Under the pieces are notes generated by a model. That model was given only the letters and a program-made list of their open reading frames with translations. It did not search any database and was not told where the DNA came from. The position numbers were made by a program, and so were the translations under genes. This document shows, in pieces, positions 32,856-41,497 of a DNA stretch of 64,000 nt. The first letter of the stretch is position 1. Each line of letters starts with the position of its first letter. The stretch lies in assembly GCA_041658725.1 (NCBI GenBank), contig JBAZZQ010000008.1:1-64000 (forward strand). Direction: 5' to 3'. This stretch comes from JBAZZQ01 sp041658725 (GTDB taxonomy: Bacteria > Planctomycetota > Phycisphaerae > JAAYCJ01).

Positions 32856-32879
32856 TATATTTTTTGGAGATTTTTTATT

Positions 32880-34247
32880 ATGAAGGGAACTTATGATCCG
32901 AAGCCTTATGACTTGGATTTAACTCGGTGGCCGTCAATTGTCGTTCCTCCGCCTGGACCCAGGAGTAAGGCGATGCATGACGCGACGTCGAAGATTATGA
33001 AAGGTTTATCGGGGCAGGTGAAACTGTTCCCGGTGGTGTTTTCGGAAGGCAAAGGCTGCACGCTGACGGATATCGACGGGAATCGGTATATTGATTTTTC
33101 CAGCGGAATTTATGTGACCACGTTGGGACATTGCCACCCGAAGATTTCCGAGGCCGTGGCACATTGGGCGCATACCCTTATGAATGCCCATGATTTTACC
33201 ACTCCTGTCAAACACGCGTTGCTGGAGAAATTGCTGGCGGTCTTGCCTGGAGATTACGGTGGGGTGCAATTATATGATTCGGGAACCACGGCGGTGGAGG
33301 CCGCCATTCGAACGGCGCGGGCGGCTACGGGCAAGCCTGAATTTCTTTCCTGTTTTGGCGATTTCCACGGTAAAAGCGGTTGTTCAGCCTCATTGGCGAG
33401 GATGAATAAAATCTATGGTCCGACCCGGATGCCTGGGTTTTACATGCTGCCTCGTCCTGATCCTTACCGTCCGTGGTGGACACGGCCCGATGGATCACTG
33501 GATACGGAAAAGTATCTGGAGTTTTACGATACGTTTATTCTGGAAGGGACGACGAATCAGATCGCGGGGATTGTCCTGGAACCCATCCAGGGGTGGGCGG
33601 GAAGTATCATGCCGCCGGATGATTTTTTCCCGAAACTTCGTCATTGGTGCACTGATCGAAAAATTCTCCTGGTCGATGACGAGGTGCTGTGCAGCATGGG
33701 TCGAACCGGATATTGGCTGACGGCGGAACATTGGAAGGTGACGCCGGACATTGTGACGCTTGGCAAGGGTTTTGGAAACGGTTTTCCGGTAACGGCCATG
33801 GTTGTTCGGAAGGAATACGCGGAGGCAGTGGATAAAATTTCCGCCTCGACCAGCTATGGTGGAAATCCGATGGCCTGCGCGGCGGCGTTGGCGAGTATCG
33901 AAGTGATCGAGGAAGAAGGGTTGCTGGAACATGCCAAAGAACTGGAAAAATCATTTAAGAAGAAATTAAAAACGATGAAGGAAAACCACCCCATTGTCGG
34001 TGATGTTCGATGCCTGGGCTGCCTGATGGGAGTGGAACTGGTCAAAGACCGCGGCACAAAGGAACCCTTCGATGACGCCGGCAAGCGGGTCTACCAGCGT
34101 GCGTTTTCGAAAGGTCTGGCGTGGATTCCGGCGGGGCATATTTTGCGGATGAGTCCTCCCATCGTTATGCCGGAAGACGTCGCGGCCAAGGCGATGGATA
34201 TTATCGACGAATCAATCGGTGAGGTAGAAAAAGAGCTTGGATACTGA
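32880..34247 (+). CDS. Class III PLP aminotransferase
   Basis: A 455-residue fold-type I enzyme of the 4-aminobutyrate/2,2-dialkylglycine class. YIDFSSGIYVTTLGHCHPKI is the N-terminal signature, LYDSGTTAVEAAIRTAR the phosphate loop, ILLVDDEVLCSMGRTG holds the PLP-ring Asp, and TLGKGFGNGFPVTAMVV the Schiff-base Lys. Second gene of operon A, 24 nt after the regulator. In this setting it might act on an amino- or keto-sugar, but family members use many substrates. Confidence 0.88.
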   Translation: MKGTYDPKPYDLDLTRWPSIVVPPPGPRSKAMHDATSKIMKGLSGQVKLFPVVFSEGKGCTLTDIDGNRYIDFSSGIYVTTLGHCHPKISEAVAHWAHTLMNAHDFTTPVKHALLEKLLAVLPGDYGGVQLYDSGTTAVEAAIRTARAATGKPEFLSCFGDFHGKSGCSASLARMNKIYGPTRMPGFYMLPRPDPYRPWWTRPDGSLDTEKYLEFYDTFILEGTTNQIAGIVLEPIQGWAGSIMPPDDFFPKLRHWCTDRKILLVDDEVLCSMGRTGYWLTAEHWKVTPDIVTLGKGFGNGFPVTAMVVRKEYAEAVDKISASTSYGGNPMACAAALASIEVIEEEGLLEHAKELEKSFKKKLKTMKENHPIVGDVRCLGCLMGVELVKDRGTKEPFDDAGKRVYQRAFSKGLAWIPAGHILRMSPPIVMPEDVAAKAMDIIDESIGEVEKELGY

Positions 34248-34250
34248 AAA

Positions 34251-35393
34251 ATGAAAACAATTTCCTTCGGAATAATCGGTTGTGGTCTGATGGGCCGGGA
34301 ATTTGCCAGCCTGACGGCAAGATGGTGTCATCTTCTCGATGTGGATTTTCAGCCGCGGATCGCGGCGATCTGCGATACCAATGAGTCGCTGTTTGGCTGG
34401 TACAAAAACCATTTCCCGTCGATCGAACAATTCACGACGAATTATCGGGACCTGCTGGCCAATCCCCGGATAGAAGCGATTTATTGCGCCATTCCTCATC
34501 ATCTGCACCAACAGGTGTACTGCGACATCGTCCGGGCAGGAAAACATTTGATGGGGGAAAAACCGTTTGGGATCGACAAACCAGCCAACGACGCGATTTT
34601 GTCCTGCCTGAAGGAACATCCGAACGTTTTTGTTCGCTGCAGTTCGGAATTTCCATTTTATCCCGCTGCCCAGAAAATCTGCGATATGATCGAGAACAAA
34701 GCCTTCGGCAAAATCATCGAGGTCAACAGCGGTTATCTTCACTCCAGCGACCTGGACCCGAACAAACCCATCAACTGGAAACGGATGGTCGAATTCAACG
34801 GTGAATACGGCTGCATGGGCGATTTGGGGATGCACGCCTGTCATATCCCTTTTAAAGCGGGTTGGAAACCGGTCAACGTGCGCGCCCTGCTGGCCAAAAT
34901 CATTACGGAGCGTCCCGATGGAAAAGGGGGGCAGGCTGCCTGCAAAACGTGGGACAACGCCACCCTGTGTTGCGAGGCCCGTGATCCCGACCGGGGTGAG
35001 CTATTTCCGATGATCCTCAAGACCCATCGGATCGATCCTGGCCAGAAGAACACATGGTACATTGAAATCAAGGGCACGAAGGTTTCGATGCGATTCAGCA
35101 CCAAATTGCCCAAAACGCTTTTTTGGATGGACTACCAGGGCGGAGAACAAATCTGGCAGCAGATCGACATGGGAAACGACACCGCTTTTAAAACCATCAC
35201 CGGGGGTATTTTTGAAATCGCGTTTTCCGACGTGATCTTCCAGATGTGGGCCGCTTTTTTGTACGAATACGTGCATGGAAAACCCCTTAAAAGATTTGCC
35301 GCTTGCGTGACTCCTCAGGAAACCGCCTGGACCCATGAGCTGTTTACCGCGGCCTTGGCCTCGCAGCGCGAAACAAAAACCGTTGAGATTTAA
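34251..35393 (+). CDS. Gfo/Idh/MocA-family oxidoreductase
   Basis: A 380-residue NAD(P)-dependent oxidoreductase. IIGCGLMGREFAS is the Rossmann start; IYCAIPHHLHQQVYCDIVRAGKHLMGEKPFGID contains the signature EKP Lys; YGCMGDLGMHACHIPFKAGW has the catalytic-region D..H. Relatives oxidise sugars, inositols or their derivatives. It begins 3 nt after the aminotransferase and precedes the kinase by 3 nt, so tight operon coupling. Confidence 0.9.
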   Translation: MKTISFGIIGCGLMGREFASLTARWCHLLDVDFQPRIAAICDTNESLFGWYKNHFPSIEQFTTNYRDLLANPRIEAIYCAIPHHLHQQVYCDIVRAGKHLMGEKPFGIDKPANDAILSCLKEHPNVFVRCSSEFPFYPAAQKICDMIENKAFGKIIEVNSGYLHSSDLDPNKPINWKRMVEFNGEYGCMGDLGMHACHIPFKAGWKPVNVRALLAKIITERPDGKGGQAACKTWDNATLCCEARDPDRGELFPMILKTHRIDPGQKNTWYIEIKGTKVSMRFSTKLPKTLFWMDYQGGEQIWQQIDMGNDTAFKTITGGIFEIAFSDVIFQMWAAFLYEYVHGKPLKRFAACVTPQETAWTHELFTAALASQRETKTVEI

Positions 35394-35396
35394 AAT

Positions 35397-36764
35397 ATGT
35401 TATTTTGTGGAATTGACATAGGCACATCGAACACCAAGGCGGTTGTCATTGACGCCGAGGGTGAGCTTCGCGGCCGTATCACTATTCCTCTCGGAGTGGA
35501 AAGTCGCAAGGACGAATTTCCTGCCGCCGTGTGGGTAGATCATTTTCAAAAGGCCTTGAACTTTCTGGCGTCTCAGAGTCGTTCAGACGATCAATCTTTG
35601 TGCGTTGGGATTACAGCACAGGGTGGCAGCATGGTTCTTCTGGATGAAGAGTATCAACCCATTTCCACGGCCATGTCGTGGACGAAATTGGCATCCGATA
35701 CTATCCTCCGGGAACTCAGGGGAGCAGTTTCGTTTGGGGATTTTTATGAGAAAACCGGGTGGCTGCCCGATGGGTGGATGGGGGTATGCAAAGTCATGGA
35801 ATTATTACGCAATAACCCTAAGCTCAAACAAAAATTAAAATATATCGCCTCGGTCCCTGACTTCGTTGGGGCCCAGGTATTCGGAACCTTTGTTACGGAT
35901 GTCACACAGGCCCAAATCACCGGGTTTTATGATTTTACCCAAATGGACTGGATATCTGAAATTCTGAACCGAATGGGACTGACCGGTGAGAACTTTGCCG
36001 AGGTAAAATCCGCCACGGAAATTCTGCGTGAAAATTTTTCCCTTTATTCCTCTCGGATAACTCTGATGAGCAGTTCACACGATCAATACGCCGTCATGCG
36101 CGCCTGTGGTCTGAATGACGATGGTTTTATGCTGGCAACAGGTAGTGCCTGGGTTGTCAACGGAAAATCGAAGCGTCCGTTGTATGACGGCGATTGTATG
36201 ATTCATCCCGGCCGTGATTTGGAGGGTGGATTCGGGTACATTATATCATTTGAGGCCATAGGCAAGCATTTTGATGAATTGTTAATCCATTTGGATGTGG
36301 ATTATGATCTTTTGGCGGCAATGGCGGAGGATATTCAAAAGATAGAGATTCCGGATCAGCCCATTGATACAACAACAATAAATTCATGCTCCGCCAAACC
36401 CGAAGCGATTCGGCGGTTTATGGAGGCGACCGTGGCTCGGGTACGCTTTGTTCTTGAAAAGAAACAATTACTTGCGGGCATAAAAAAACTGCTTATGACC
36501 GGAGGATCCGTGGGAAATAATCTTTGGCCACAATTTCTGGCTGATATTTTGAATATCCCCGTGGATGCCGTCCGGTTCAATGAATTGACGGCCTATGGCG
36601 CCGCCCTTTTTTCCAGAACCGGGATGACCGGAGTGACCCCGCCCCACCGCTGGCCGATGGGAATAGCCGTTACGTTGTACGAGCCTCGGACTGCACGAAA
36701 ATATGATGACTGGTTTTATGGCAAACAAGTTCCGTTGTTGGAATGGGGAGTTAACCGTGACTGA
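35397..36764 (+). CDS. FGGY-family carbohydrate kinase
   Basis: A 455-residue kinase. FCGIDIGTSNTKAVVIDAEG is the ATPase-fold phosphate 1 loop; WVDHFQKAL and GITAQGGSMVLLDEE sit where xylulo-/L-fuculo-kinases have their substrate loop; SSSHDQYAVMRACG contains the catalytic Asp (HDQ); LLMTGGSVGNNLWPQFLADI is the adenosine motif. Probable ketose substrate made by the downstream isomerase. The next gene overlaps its last 8 nt. Confidence 0.9.
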   Translation: MLFCGIDIGTSNTKAVVIDAEGELRGRITIPLGVESRKDEFPAAVWVDHFQKALNFLASQSRSDDQSLCVGITAQGGSMVLLDEEYQPISTAMSWTKLASDTILRELRGAVSFGDFYEKTGWLPDGWMGVCKVMELLRNNPKLKQKLKYIASVPDFVGAQVFGTFVTDVTQAQITGFYDFTQMDWISEILNRMGLTGENFAEVKSATEILRENFSLYSSRITLMSSSHDQYAVMRACGLNDDGFMLATGSAWVVNGKSKRPLYDGDCMIHPGRDLEGGFGYIISFEAIGKHFDELLIHLDVDYDLLAAMAEDIQKIEIPDQPIDTTTINSCSAKPEAIRRFMEATVARVRFVLEKKQLLAGIKKLLMTGGSVGNNLWPQFLADILNIPVDAVRFNELTAYGAALFSRTGMTGVTPPHRWPMGIAVTLYEPRTARKYDDWFYGKQVPLLEWGVNRD

Positions 36765-38163
36765 TCGTCAAACAAAAAAATATTCCATCGGTTTTATTCC
36801 GGTGATGGCGAAACTCTACAAGAACCTTCTTCCGGATTTGCAGGTCCAACTCCAACAATTTTCCGGTCAGATTGGCCGGGCGTTATCGGATCGTCAACTG
36901 GAAATAAAAACCGGCCAGGTTGCCGTTGAGGATTCGGAAATTCGACGGCAAATCCGTTCGTTCGAAGAGGCGCATATCGACCTTCTGGTCATTGGGCACG
37001 TCAGTTATTGTCCGAGCGGGGAAATTCTTCCCGGATTGCTGAAAACGAAGTTGCCTGTGCTCCTCTGGCCGGCTCAGCCCATGCTTGAATTAAGCGGCAA
37101 GCATTACGATGGGGAGGCTATGATTCACAATCATGGCGTTCACGGAACGCAGGACCTGGCGAATATTTTGATGCGAAACAATCGCCCCTGTGGTGTTTTG
37201 CATGGCCATTACCGCCAACTGTCCTTCAAAAAAGAATTGCTCTCCTGGGTTCGGGCCGGTCGTGCAGTTACTTCCATGAAATCATCCCGGCCGCTGGTTC
37301 TTGGAGGTCATTTTGAGCAAATGCTTGATCTTCAATTGGGAAAAACAAATTTTCCAAAAACCTTCGGCATCCAATCGCGTGAAATATCGCTGAATGAATT
37401 TATCCAATCCGTGAAAACCGTTTTGGAAAAAGACATTAAGGCTGGAATTAATCGCTATCGATCCTGTTTTGAATTGGACAAACACCTGACCCAGACATTT
37501 CTTGAAAAAACGGCCCGCCATGACGTTGCCTTGCGAAATCTCATGCGCCAGCGCAAAAGTTCCGCCGTCGGAATCAATTTTCAGGCTTTATGCAACGATC
37601 CCCGAATCGGAGATGCACTGCACGTAGCGGCCAGTCTGCTTATGTCGGACGGGTTGGGTTACGCGGGGGAAGGCGATTGGGTTACCGCGATGCTCGTTTG
37701 TGGGCTAAGGTCGATCTCGCCAAGAGTGACGTTTACGGAAATTTTTTCCGTGGGTTATCGGGATAACCGCCTGGTGCTCCGCCACTGGGGAGAAGGAAAT
37801 TTTGACTTGGCCAGAAAAAAACCTCTTCTTAAAATCAGTCAATTCAAAGATAAGCATCCCGCCGAATTCGCGGTCATGAATTTTGAATTTAAGCCAGGAC
37901 TGGCGACTCTGGTCAACCTGAACGTTGGAAAGGACGGACATGCGCAAATCCTTTCCATCGCCGGCAGGATTGCCCCCGAATCACTTTCCGCGGTGGATGG
38001 CCCGCGAGGGATATTCAAGCCAGACCGGAAGCAAATTTCCGAATTATTGAGCGACTACGCGTATCAGGGCGGCAGCCATCATCTGGTGATGGTTATGGAG
38101 CAGGCTGAGAATGTTTTGGACAAAATTTCAAAATTAACCGGCTGGAGGTATGTAAAGGTATAA
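36757..38163 (+). CDS. AraA/FucI-superfamily sugar isomerase
   Basis: A 468-residue aldose-ketose isomerase candidate. HNHGVHGTQDLANILMRN, DGLGYAGEGDWVTAML (first metal Glu as in AraA GAEGDWKT), FTEIFSVGY (second Glu), HWGEGN (His) and YQGGSHHLVM (last His) reproduce the order of metal ligands of L-arabinose isomerase. The start is GTG 36757 with GGGGAG 7 nt upstream, inside the kinase end. With the kinase and the aldolase it gives the isomerase-kinase-aldolase order of pentose or deoxyhexose routes. Confidence 0.82.
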   Translation: MTDRQTKKYSIGFIPVMAKLYKNLLPDLQVQLQQFSGQIGRALSDRQLEIKTGQVAVEDSEIRRQIRSFEEAHIDLLVIGHVSYCPSGEILPGLLKTKLPVLLWPAQPMLELSGKHYDGEAMIHNHGVHGTQDLANILMRNNRPCGVLHGHYRQLSFKKELLSWVRAGRAVTSMKSSRPLVLGGHFEQMLDLQLGKTNFPKTFGIQSREISLNEFIQSVKTVLEKDIKAGINRYRSCFELDKHLTQTFLEKTARHDVALRNLMRQRKSSAVGINFQALCNDPRIGDALHVAASLLMSDGLGYAGEGDWVTAMLVCGLRSISPRVTFTEIFSVGYRDNRLVLRHWGEGNFDLARKKPLLKISQFKDKHPAEFAVMNFEFKPGLATLVNLNVGKDGHAQILSIAGRIAPESLSAVDGPRGIFKPDRKQISELLSDYAYQGGSHHLVMVMEQAENVLDKISKLTGWRYVKV

Positions 38164-38167
38164 CAAA

Positions 38168-38293
38168 ATTGAATATCCAATATCCGACACTCAACACCCA
38201 ACATCCAAGTAAAGAAAACAAGAGACGCCGAATCCTTGCCCTTCTCTTCACTTGAGTGTTGGATGTCGAGTGTTGAATGTTGGATATTAAATT
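38168..38293. repeat. Inverted repeat pair, GTGTTGGATGT type (family 4)
   Basis: Left arm 38168-38211 (ttgaatatccaatatccgac...) and right arm 38250-38293 (acttgagtgttggatgtcga...) are inverted with about 80 % match over 44 nt. The right arm matches 5827-5884. It lies inside operon A between isomerase and aldolase. Confidence 0.8.
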
Positions 38294-38321
38294 GAATTTC
38301 CTATTTATTGAAGGAGAATTT

Positions 38322-39131
38322 ATGAAAGACAATTTGTTTTTTTCACGGTTTTTTAGCGAGGGTCCTGTTTTGGTGGTGGCCGTCGATCATGGTTTGTTCG
38401 ACGGTCCGGTTCCCGGAGTCCACCAGGTAAACAAAATTGCCGAAAATATCCATCCGGACATCGACGCCGTGCTGGTTTCCCCCGGAATGTTTCGACACCT
38501 CAAGGAGGATCTCTTTGGCAAACGTCATTGCCCCCAACCGATCGTTCGGATCAATTGGTCGAGCATCTACTGCTTTTCCTGGGACTATCATGCGGGAGAT
38601 ACCGTAACGACTTATCAGCCAATGGACCTCTTGAAAATGGGAGTCCCCGTGGTTTTGATTTCCCTCTCCTTACGAACCGGATCAGAAGCGAGGGACGCCG
38701 AAAACGTAAAAATATTCGCCGACCTGTGCCGGCAGGCTCATGACCTGGGCATGATGGTGATCGGGGAATATTTTCCGGTGAACGATGAAAAACTCAACGT
38801 TGACGAGATGCACGAGGAGATCAAAATCGGATGCCGTATTCTTTTCGAATTGGGGGCCGATGTGATTAAAACCTTTCATACCCGCGACTTTGACAAAGTG
38901 GCGCAAGGTTGTCCTATCCCGATTCTGACCCTGGGCGGCAAGCGCGCCCCCTCGGACCTTGCCGCGCTGGAAATGGCTGAAATCCAGATTAAATCCGGGG
39001 CAGCGGGGATCGTCTTCGGGCGAAACGTCTTTCAGTCGCCCAAGCCCATTGCCCTGCAAAAGGCGATCCTGGACGTTTTAAAAAATAACGTTTCCGCCCG
39101 TCAGGCGGCCAAAAAACATGGACTAAAATAA
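38322..39131 (+). CDS. Class I (DhnA/LsrF/FbaB-type) aldolase
   Basis: A 269-residue TIM-barrel Schiff-base aldolase. VVAVDHGLFDGPVPG is the first signature; VLVSPGMFRHL, VRINWSS, VPVVLISLSLRTGSE and MVIGEYFPVND follow barrel order; the catalytic Lys is in GADVIKTFHTRDF; LTLGGKRAPSD and GAAGIVFGRNVFQSP bind phosphate. AAGGAG 5 nt before ATG 38322 fixes the start. It would cleave the phosphorylated ketose, in place of the class II FucA/RhaD aldolases found in typical deoxyhexose operons. Confidence 0.88.
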   Translation: MKDNLFFSRFFSEGPVLVVAVDHGLFDGPVPGVHQVNKIAENIHPDIDAVLVSPGMFRHLKEDLFGKRHCPQPIVRINWSSIYCFSWDYHAGDTVTTYQPMDLLKMGVPVVLISLSLRTGSEARDAENVKIFADLCRQAHDLGMMVIGEYFPVNDEKLNVDEMHEEIKIGCRILFELGADVIKTFHTRDFDKVAQGCPIPILTLGGKRAPSDLAALEMAEIQIKSGAAGIVFGRNVFQSPKPIALQKAILDVLKNNVSARQAAKKHGLK

Positions 39132-39147
39132 AAAAGGAAATAGAACC

Positions 39148-40398
39148 ATGAACGAAAAACTTATTCGAGTGGGTGTGCTGGGGGTTGGACGCGGCCGGGG
39201 TTTTGCGCTCGGCGCCGGTCCGCATCTTGGTATGCAACTGGTTGCCCTGTGTGATACCTGGGAAGAAAAACTTCGCCAGGTCGGTAAGGAATTAAACGTT
39301 ACAACCTACACCGATTATCAAAAATTCCTGGCCCACGACATGGACGCGGTGATCCTCGCGAATTTTTTTCACGAGCACGCCCCATTCGCAATCCAGGCAC
39401 TTGCCGCCGGAAAGCACGTCATGAGCGAAACCGCCGCATGCTTTACACTAGGGGAGGGAGTGGCACTCATAGAGGCTGTGGAAAAGTCGGGCAAAACCTA
39501 CATGTTCGCCGAGAATTATCCGTACATGGTATTCAATCAGGAAATGCGCCGTATCTACCACACCGGAAAGCTTGGTGAGGTTCAATACGCCGAGGGTGAA
39601 TACATTCACCCCATGTCCGCAGAGTTTTACAACTCTATCTCCTGTGGTTACAATCACTGGCGAAACTGGCTTCCCCTTATTTATTACAGCACCCATGCCC
39701 TGGCGCCGGTGATGTATGTAACCGACACCTGGCCGACGAAAGTCAACGGATTCATTGTTCCATACGACCCCGAGGATAAAGAACATTTTCAAAAAACCGT
39801 CCGGCGAAGCGACCTGGCCTGGGCTATCATGCTCCACATGGACAACCAATCGCTGGTCCGACTCACCGGCCTGTCGCAACGGGGGCATGGGAATTGGTAC
39901 CGCTTCCACTGCCAAAAGGGCTTGATGGAAAATCTGCGATATGGCAATCCTGACATGGTCCGCATCCATCGCGAGTCCTATGACCGGAAAAAAGGCGAGC
40001 CGGAGGAAATGATTTGTCTTCCCGAATTTCCCGAGTACCACGACCGTGCGACGCAAAGCGGCCACGGCGGCGGGGATTTTTTCATGAACCTGCATTTCGC
40101 CCAGTCCATTCGCACCGGGAAACCCCCATATTTCGATGTCTACCGCGGGGTGGCCATGTCCATTATCGGGTCGCTAGCCTACCGGTCCGCTCTGAACAAC
40201 TCCAATACCGTCGAGGTTCCCGATTTTCGAAAACCTGCCCAACGGGTCAAATACAAAAACGATCATTGGAACCCCGACCCGAAGCGTTACAAAAAAGGTT
40301 ACCCCAAATCCAGTATTCTCGGCGACATCAAACCCCCGGCCAGCGGGTTCGCCTTCGCCCATAAATGCTGGAAGAAAGCCGGATACCACGGCGAATAG
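39148..40398 (+). CDS. Gfo/Idh/MocA-family oxidoreductase
   Basis: A 416-residue dehydrogenase, second of this family in operon A and not a close copy of the first. VGVLGVGRGRGFALG gives the nucleotide fold with an extra Arg; ILANFFHEHAPFAIQALAAGKHVMSE lacks the usual EKP (SETA instead), so the catalytic Lys may be replaced. YGQ..YHP-like YIHPMSAEF and SISCGYNHWRNWLPLIYYSTHALAPVMYVT follow. The Lys change suggests a non-standard chemistry or a hydrolase-like use, as seen in some GH109 and related members. Confidence 0.82.
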   Translation: MNEKLIRVGVLGVGRGRGFALGAGPHLGMQLVALCDTWEEKLRQVGKELNVTTYTDYQKFLAHDMDAVILANFFHEHAPFAIQALAAGKHVMSETAACFTLGEGVALIEAVEKSGKTYMFAENYPYMVFNQEMRRIYHTGKLGEVQYAEGEYIHPMSAEFYNSISCGYNHWRNWLPLIYYSTHALAPVMYVTDTWPTKVNGFIVPYDPEDKEHFQKTVRRSDLAWAIMLHMDNQSLVRLTGLSQRGHGNWYRFHCQKGLMENLRYGNPDMVRIHRESYDRKKGEPEEMICLPEFPEYHDRATQSGHGGGDFFMNLHFAQSIRTGKPPYFDVYRGVAMSIIGSLAYRSALNNSNTVEVPDFRKPAQRVKYKNDHWNPDPKRYKKGYPKSSILGDIKPPASGFAFAHKCWKKAGYHGE

Positions 40399-40411
40399 GG
40401 AGGAAACTTCC

Positions 40412-41497
40412 ATGCCGCTATTGTACAAGGATGACTGGGACGAAACCAAAGACCGATACCGCGCCTGGTGGAACGGCGAGTATATCGGTCGCTGCGGATT
40501 GTTCGTTACCGCGCCGCGAGAGGGAATCCCCAACACCCCCCCGCCGACACCGCCCGAAGACCCGGAAGAACGCTGGACGGACCTGGACTACATGTGTAAA
40601 GCCCAGGACTATGAATTTCGAAGGACGTATTATGGAGCCGAAGCGTTTCCCAATTATTATCCCGGTTATCCTGGCCATACGGCCATTCCGGCTTTTTTAG
40701 GATGCAAGACGACCCTGGACCATGAAACCGGATGGTGGGAGCCTTTTTTGAGCGGCCCAGAATGGAGAATTAAAGACATCGTTCTGAACAAAGAATCGCG
40801 ATGGTGGAAGTTTGCCATCGAGCAATTAGACCGAATGACAAACGATGCCCTGGGAAAAGCTATTCCCAGTACCGGCGCGTTCGGAGGATCAGGTGATACT
40901 CTGGCAGCCATTCGTGGCACAGACCGACTCCTCATCGACGTGATGGAACGGTCTGATCTTGTTCGCCAAACCGAAGAGTACCTGATGGACATGTGGTTTG
41001 AGGTTTATGATACATTTTACGACATTGTCAAAGAATCGACCGACGGCGGATCACAAGGATGGTTTCCATTATGGGCCCCCGGAAAGTTCTATGGCGCGCA
41101 GAATGATTTTTCATACATGATCTCACCGGCCATGTTCCGCGACCTCTTTTTGGCCGTGATTCGCCGGCAAACTGAATTTTTGGATTATACGATCTACCAC
41201 GTCGACGGGATCGGCGCCTTCGCCCACGTGCCCGCCTTGTGCGAACTTCCCAAACTCCAAGCCATTCAAATTTTACCCGGTGACGGGAAACCCAGCCCGC
41301 TGCATTATCCCCAAGTGCTTAAAATCGTACAGCAGGCTGGAAAAAATCTTTGGATCATGATCGAACCAAACGAAGTGGAACAGGCCCTCGCCCTGTTGTC
41401 AGCCAAAGGGTTGTTTATCCATACAACATGCAAAACGGAATCGCAAGCCCGGCAATTAATCGAAAATGTCAAAAAATGGTCCCGGAGACGAATATGA
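40412..41497 (+). CDS. UroD-like (PF01208/MtaA fold) protein
   Basis: A 361-residue TIM barrel related to uroporphyrinogen decarboxylase, methylcobamide methyltransferases and MetE. The N-terminal part is aromatic and Pro-rich (NTPPPTPPEDPEERWTDLDY, FPNYYPGYPG). The barrel has DTLAAIRGTDRLLIDVMERS, QGWFPLWAPGKFYGAQNDFS, SPAMFRDLFLAVI and FLDYTIYHVDGIGAF, where the H-x-D-G replaces the H-x-C of Zn-dependent methyltransferases. AGGAGG-like GGGAGGAAAC precedes ATG 40412. It is coupled by ATGA to a second UroD-like gene. Porphyrin decarboxylation is unlikely here. Confidence 0.8.
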   Translation: MPLLYKDDWDETKDRYRAWWNGEYIGRCGLFVTAPREGIPNTPPPTPPEDPEERWTDLDYMCKAQDYEFRRTYYGAEAFPNYYPGYPGHTAIPAFLGCKTTLDHETGWWEPFLSGPEWRIKDIVLNKESRWWKFAIEQLDRMTNDALGKAIPSTGAFGGSGDTLAAIRGTDRLLIDVMERSDLVRQTEEYLMDMWFEVYDTFYDIVKESTDGGSQGWFPLWAPGKFYGAQNDFSYMISPAMFRDLFLAVIRRQTEFLDYTIYHVDGIGAFAHVPALCELPKLQAIQILPGDGKPSPLHYPQVLKIVQQAGKNLWIMIEPNEVEQALALLSAKGLFIHTTCKTESQARQLIENVKKWSRRRI

